From Naganishia liquefaciens (Eukaryota > Basidiomycota > Tremellomycetes > Filobasidiales > Filobasidiaceae), in the NCBI GenBank assembly GCA_013423385.1, contig BLZA01000030.1:310001-374000 (forward strand): a stretch of 64,000 nucleotides of DNA, written 5' to 3'. A program made the position numbers and the translations under genes. Positions 59,574 through 64,000 of this stretch are shown one piece after another; position 1 is the stretch's first letter, and the number at the start of each line of letters is the position of its first letter. A model generated the notes under the pieces. The model saw nothing but the letters and a program-made list of their open reading frames with translations. It made no database searches and was not told the DNA's origin.

Positions 59574-59955
59574 ATGTCAACGTATACCGAACTCAAGGTG
59601 AGCCCGTCACCCGGCACATCACTTTACTCTGGACTGACTATGGTTTTGTCCCTCAGAACCTATTTGAATCTTCGCCGGCTTTCCAACCGCCGCTACCCGT
59701 GTCATTGCTGCCGGTTATCGCAACCGTTTCTTTGTCTGCTGCCTTTGCTCTGACTTTCATGTTCACGACGTAAGTCTTTTCAGTCTAGCCAGAAAGCCCC
59801 AGCGGGCCTATGTTTGGAAGATGAACTGATACTGGATATACAAAATCAACAGGACTTCGAAGCCCAGCGGAGAGCTGTTGACCTCGCTAGCAGCTTCGGC
59901 ATTGACTAGTATTGGCGTAGTTGCGGTTTTTTGTACCGTTGGGGTGTACGTCTAG
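59574..59955 (+). CDS. OST5: Oligosaccharyltransferase subunit Ost5 (TMEM258 family)
   Basis: Ost5 is a two-helix subunit of the ER oligosaccharyltransferase, which N-glycosylates proteins and associates with Ost1. Three exons (59574-59597, 59657-59769, 59853-59955) give 79 residues, close to the yeast 86. MSTYTELKNLFESSPAFQPPLP matches the conserved start. Two hydrophobic helices follow (LLPVIATVSLSAAFALTFMF and ALTSIGVVAVFCTV) and the end is GVYV, as in yeast. The length and ending make the call secure. Confidence 0.94.
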
Positions 59956-60270
59956 ACACATGGAAATCGAAGTGAGAGACCTGTCATCGGAACGACGTAT
60001 CTGATAGCGGAAACGCTCCAGAATCACGGGAAGCACTATGTATTTGACTCCACGGCATGCAAGTGATGGACCGACACTGCCGGTGTCCACCAATTTGCAA
60101 CAAGAGACCCACATTTGATCATTCATCAGTGACTACAAGCGGATACATTGATCTGGAGACTTCTAAAAAAACAACATCGTTACAACGAAATGCGTGCGGT
60201 CCTAAATACCGGCTCTTGGCTGACAACAGTAGGTTCTGGGCAGCCAGAGGCCTTCAAGACTGTCGACCAA
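59956..60270. other. Intergenic region between OST5 and the RhoGAP gene
   Basis: A 315-bp interval between convergent ends. No gene seen. Confidence 0.5.
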
Positions 60271-63200
60271 TCACGGCGTTGAGGCTTTGGCGTCAAGGTA
60301 CTCTACCGCGGTGTTCATCGACTCAGTGGGCTTCGTATCGGAAGCGGTGGAGACTTCGAGGACTGGGCGCTCCTTCTTTGCTTCCTTATCGTCACCTTCT
60401 CCGCTCTCTACCAATCTGTTGACCGGCGCTTCGTTGTTGGAGGCAAGATCCGGCTCAAGGGAGACTCTTGCTGCTTGAGCATCGCTTGGCTCAGCGTCGG
60501 CAAGTTGAGCAGAAACAGCGGTGGCGGCTGACATGGGCGACGCGCTGTCGGTACTCGAAGTCCGCTCGCCCGTCGGCCTCGGGGGAAGTCTAGGTGGCAT
60601 GGATGGGGGAGATGTCGGTATGTGCGATTTGTCACTACCGGAGATGGCGCCCAGCCTTGTTTTCGTGTGGCTGGAGCCGGCGCGCTCGCTCTGGGCATCA
60701 TAAGACATGCTTCCCGCACGGGTCAGAGCCGCATGCGGAGGTAGGACGGGGCCGTGCGAATCGAGTTCCCCGAAGAGCTGAGCGAAGAATTTGATCAGCA
60801 TTGAATTTTTACAATAAGACTCAGAAACATTTACCAAAGAGACGAATGTGATCAGGTCTTCCGCAAGTGTGTCCTGAGGTGATACTAGCAGTCAGGAATG
60901 CCTATGACAGGCGCCAACTCATCCACGCTCACCTTCCCAGGCCTAAATGAAGCGAGATCACCGTCCTTGGGCAATTCATCGTCCCCGAAAAGGGCCGTTG
61001 CCCAGATCACAGCGAGATTCTATCATCCAATTGCGGTTGTTAGCCGGGCCCAAGTCTTGCGCTCACTTCCTACGTGCCTTTGCATTCATCTTGTTTTGAG
61101 AAGCATTGCTAGCGACTCTCGACAAATGCTCCAGGATTGCACGAAATGTGCTTTGATGAATCGGTGGAAGTTTTGCCAACTTTGCCCGAATGGCGGAAAA
61201 GTTACTGCTGATGTGCAACTCTCTATTCTCGGTGTATCGCACCCGCTCATGCTGGGGCACAGGGAAGATGGGCTCCGGCAGCTCTCTGCAGTACTGCTTC
61301 AGAACCGAGGATATCGAAAAGACATCATGTTCCTTCTCCGAGAAGCTGAAAGCTTCCTCATCTACAAAGTGATAGTCAGTCAAGCTTGCAAGATCAGAGG
61401 ATCGGAGCCTACCCAATTCAATATCTTGAACCAACTGTTTTATCCCTGTCAGCCTCAGAAATGCTCGCTAATTCCAGACTTACCGCATGAATGGTTGACT
61501 GTCTGCCACTGATGCGATGTATGCCTTCCTGGTCAAGTCCTTTGTAAAACATACATCAACCTTCAGGGATGTGTGTGGATCTCTCGGCCCTGCTTACCCC
61601 TTCGATCCAGCTCGGCGATACACTTGAGCACAATTGTCGGAGGTGATCCCCGTACACCTTTCTCTCCTCGTTGATAATCATACGCGGTCAAAGCGACTCC
61701 AAAGATGAGGGAATGACAGGGTCCAACATAGTAGTTCTCGTATAGTATTTGAGGAATCGCAAATGCTCCCGGAGAATGAGGTGGGCTATAGTATTCAGCT
61801 GCACCGATTGCATAAGCCAACACCGCGCGGTGTAAGATTGGCTCGACAAACCTTCGGCGCTCGGGACAATCTGCCTGATAACTTTACGAGAAAACTCCCC
61901 GGACTGAGCATTCATGCTCGAGGTAGCTATCGTCGCGTCCATGTAATGGGTGAGCAGCTTGGCAAACTGTTCTGCAAAGTCGCCGGCGAAATCGCTCAGA
62001 GTCTGCGTTATGCCAAACGTCAGTACTGTTGTGGCCAAAGGCCTGCATCCCCAGGACTCACCTCATTGGCATGCATAACGATCTTGTTGATATTGAGTCG
62101 GTGCGATTCCAAATCGAATACTGCCGTTCGGTACGCTTTGTCTGATTCGGGTAAGTTTACGGATCAATATATCCCATTGAGATCCTGCCAACAGCTCGTC
62201 TTACCTGCCTCATCAGCCTCGCGGCGTAGCTTGGAGGTCTTCAGCGCACTCGCTTTTGCCTGGCCAGGATTCTCCCATCCCGAAGCCAAGCCGTCCTTGC
62301 CATGGACGCCGGCAAGACTGGAAATCGAGCTTCCCATCATGGCGCCCCTGTTGTGACCGGGCAGAGGAGCCGACCTGATCGGCGGACTATCGTCTTCTGA
62401 GCCCGGACCGCTGTGTGACGTAGATCGATCCTTGTCGTTTCCGAAACGAGACATAAAGGCACTGATCTGCTTTTTCCCTTGTACGGCGAGATCCGTCAGC
62501 ACCTCTTTCGCTTTATCCTGTCCGACAGATCCGGATCGCTTGCGAGAGCCAGCTTCGTTCTTTCCCCCGTCACCCAGGTCCAGTTGCACGAGAGCTGGGT
62601 TGCTACTGGGAGGCAAGGGCGGATTCGATGTTGGAGGAGATGTGTAGGGATGGAAAGGGGTCTCTGCTGCGGAAGAGCCTAGAGGCGAGTACGACTGCCC
62701 AGGGTTCATGGGTTCCGAGAGCAATTTTGCCTGAAGAGCGATGGCTTGATCCTGACGTTTCTGTTCTTCGAGTTCCTGACATTTCCTGAAATAGGCTTTC
62801 TTGAGCTTGGGGACTGTGTTTTCTGCGCTCTCCCTGTATCTCTGCGGACGATCGAGGTATCAGGCTAAAGGTAACCGAGGTTCTTGTTGTTGTCTGCTTA
62901 CGGCCTCGGCTTTCTTCAGATCTTCCTTGATACGCAATTTGATCTTGGTTTGCCGCTCTCGGACCTCCTGTAACGTCCGCAAAACGGTCTCCTCCAGAGC
63001 TCCAATGTAGGCGTGCCTGGACTCCACCTCCCTCTCTGTGTGATCCCGAACTTCCCTCCAGACGGAACGGGATTGAGGAAGGTGTCCGGGTATGGCGCTG
63101 AAGGATGGTCAATAAGATCCACATCCCAAATCTTTCACGAAGACTTACTCATCGTAGAGAGAGTCGAAAGCCCGGGTCTTGATATACAGATTCTGCAGAG

Positions 63201-63587
63201 AATCGGTATACTGGCTTTCGATTCTTACTCTGCGACGAAGATGGTAAGTCGAAAGTCTGCACCCCGTATGATCGTTGCTTTACCTTTCTTCGAAGAAAGC
63301 GAGATATCCTTTGCTTACTATGATGGCCATGATAAGCTGATACTCACTATCAGGCTTATGATGGAGACTCACTCTCTTCCAGTTTGGTCTATGCCGGGGC
63401 ACAGTAGCATGTAAGCAAGATGCTTTCGTCTTCTATGCGTTCTATCCAAGGTACTCACATCGTAGCGAGCCAGTACATCTGGATGCCTTGACTTGCTCGA
63501 GAGGTCTATGCTTTTTTTAAAGGCCCTCGAAGACAAGTCCGTCATGCTCGTTGACTCCTTGGGGGTTCCGTGTGGGTGCTGAGCCAT
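60271..63587 (-). CDS. F-BAR/RhoGAP protein (Rga7/Rga8/Rgd1 group)
   Basis: Proteins of this type bind membranes by an F-BAR domain and stimulate Rho-GTPase hydrolysis during cell-wall and septum building. The start MAQHPHGTPKESTSMTDLSSRAFKK at 63587 precedes a helical N-terminal part. TRAFDSLYDD (on the minus strand near 63.2 kb), a charged helix RIKEDLKKAEA (near 62.9 kb) and the downstream PEQFAKLLTHYMDAT helix match the F-BAR half. A Ser/Pro linker (SPLGSSAAETPFHPYTSPP) joins it to the RhoGAP domain. The GAP carries FGVALTAYD, the arginine-finger block GLDQEGIHRISGRQ, and RELPEPIFPV. The C-terminus is low complexity. The splice boundaries in the F-BAR half are not all fixed and the first exon is the least certain. 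Confidence 0.85.
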
Positions 63588-64000
63588 ACTCGGTACAGAC
63601 CGCTGTGATACCGATAATGGTATTCACAACGATCTTGGATAGACAGCAAAGAGACTGTCAAAGGAAGACCGTGCACTGCTGCAGTGGATATACGCGCACG
63701 AGGTGGCTGTGAGATGATCTGTACATCCGAATTACCCTCGGCTTGACGCCGCGGCGCTGGCCTTTCTAGTGTCTCAGAATAATCAATGGCCAGGTTGAGG
63801 CAGTTTCTACAGCATCCGCTGCGCAATCTCCGACCAGATGCGCAGACATTGCTGACGACAGCCATCCCACGCCATTCGCGTAACCAGACGACAGCTTGAC
63901 GAGCAACCAGCCATTCGGCGAGCTGCATCCCATAGACCGATGGCGGTCCGTCCGAACGTCAGAACTCGACAGGGGCAGCAAGCTATAATGGGCATGAAAA
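63588..64000. other. Upstream region of the RhoGAP gene, no gene recognised
   Basis: Several overlapping minus-strand frames reach the window edge, but none carries a family motif I can support. It is probably the RhoGAP promoter or the edge of a neighbouring gene. Confidence 0.45.

Noticed and set aside
63542-63995. Minus-strand frames at the window edge
   Set aside because: Several frames overlap; no ankyrin or other motif could be confirmed.

Overview
The window looks like a gene-dense, intron-rich fungal nuclear chromosome, most probably from a basidiomycete yeast or dimorphic fungus. The evidence is many introns of about 50-90 nt, roughly even base composition, GT-AG and repeated GC-AG splice sites, two intron-bearing tRNA genes, and fungal orthologues (VPS53, CKA1, IES1, DYN1, SVP26, DID2, APD1, NIC96, RPN10, ACT1, MAK16, RAD57, OST5). 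A Tremellomycete-like source is my inference from the CKA1 and actin protein and exon style; it is not proven. I saw no CRISPR array, operon, plasmid or phage feature, and no convincing intact transposon.

Layout, left to right: a partial VPS53 (-) is divergent from CKA1 (+). CKA1 converges on a GH32 invertase/inulinase (-). Then come tRNA-Leu(UAA), a small Cys-rich zinc-binding-like protein (+) and a BTB-domain protein (+). A HIT-domain protein (-) is divergent from INO80 subunit IES1 (+). Next is a small secreted thaumatin-like protein (-), followed by the 14-kb cytoplasmic dynein heavy chain (-, 18143-32225). Dynein is divergent from a basic nuclear coiled-coil protein (+). SVP26 (-) is divergent from ESCRT-III DID2/CHMP1 (+). 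A DHA1-type MFS transporter (-), an APD1-type Fe-S protein (-) and nucleoporin NIC96/NUP93 (-) follow, then an intron-containing tRNA and about 1.9 kb without a recognisable gene. The last part holds proteasome RPN10 (-), actin (+), a mitochondrial MCUR1/FMP32-type protein (-) divergent from ribosome-biogenesis MAK16 (+), RAD57 (-) divergent from a CZIB/UPF0587 zinc protein (+), OST5 (+), and an F-BAR/RhoGAP protein (-).

These are mostly housekeeping genes with no shared pathway or cluster logic. Several pairs share short divergent promoters of about 200-350 bp (VPS53/CKA1, HIT/IES1, dynein/coiled-coil, SVP26/DID2, RAD57/CZIB). I found no new multi-gene system.

The most notable observations are at the level of gene structure. 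Four introns appear to use GC donors. The actin start codon seems to be split AT|G by an intron and still gives exactly 375 residues. A 78-nt stop-free intron lies in IES1. The dynein heavy chain is one gene rather than split, but ends almost directly after AAA6. RPN10 has a glycine run inside its VWA domain. An unusually long DID2 intron contains perfect hairpin sequence. I rebuilt exon structures by hand from splice signals, reading frame and family consensus; boundaries are most secure for CKA1, ACT1, DID2, MAK16, RPN10, OST5, IES1 and the MCUR1-like gene.
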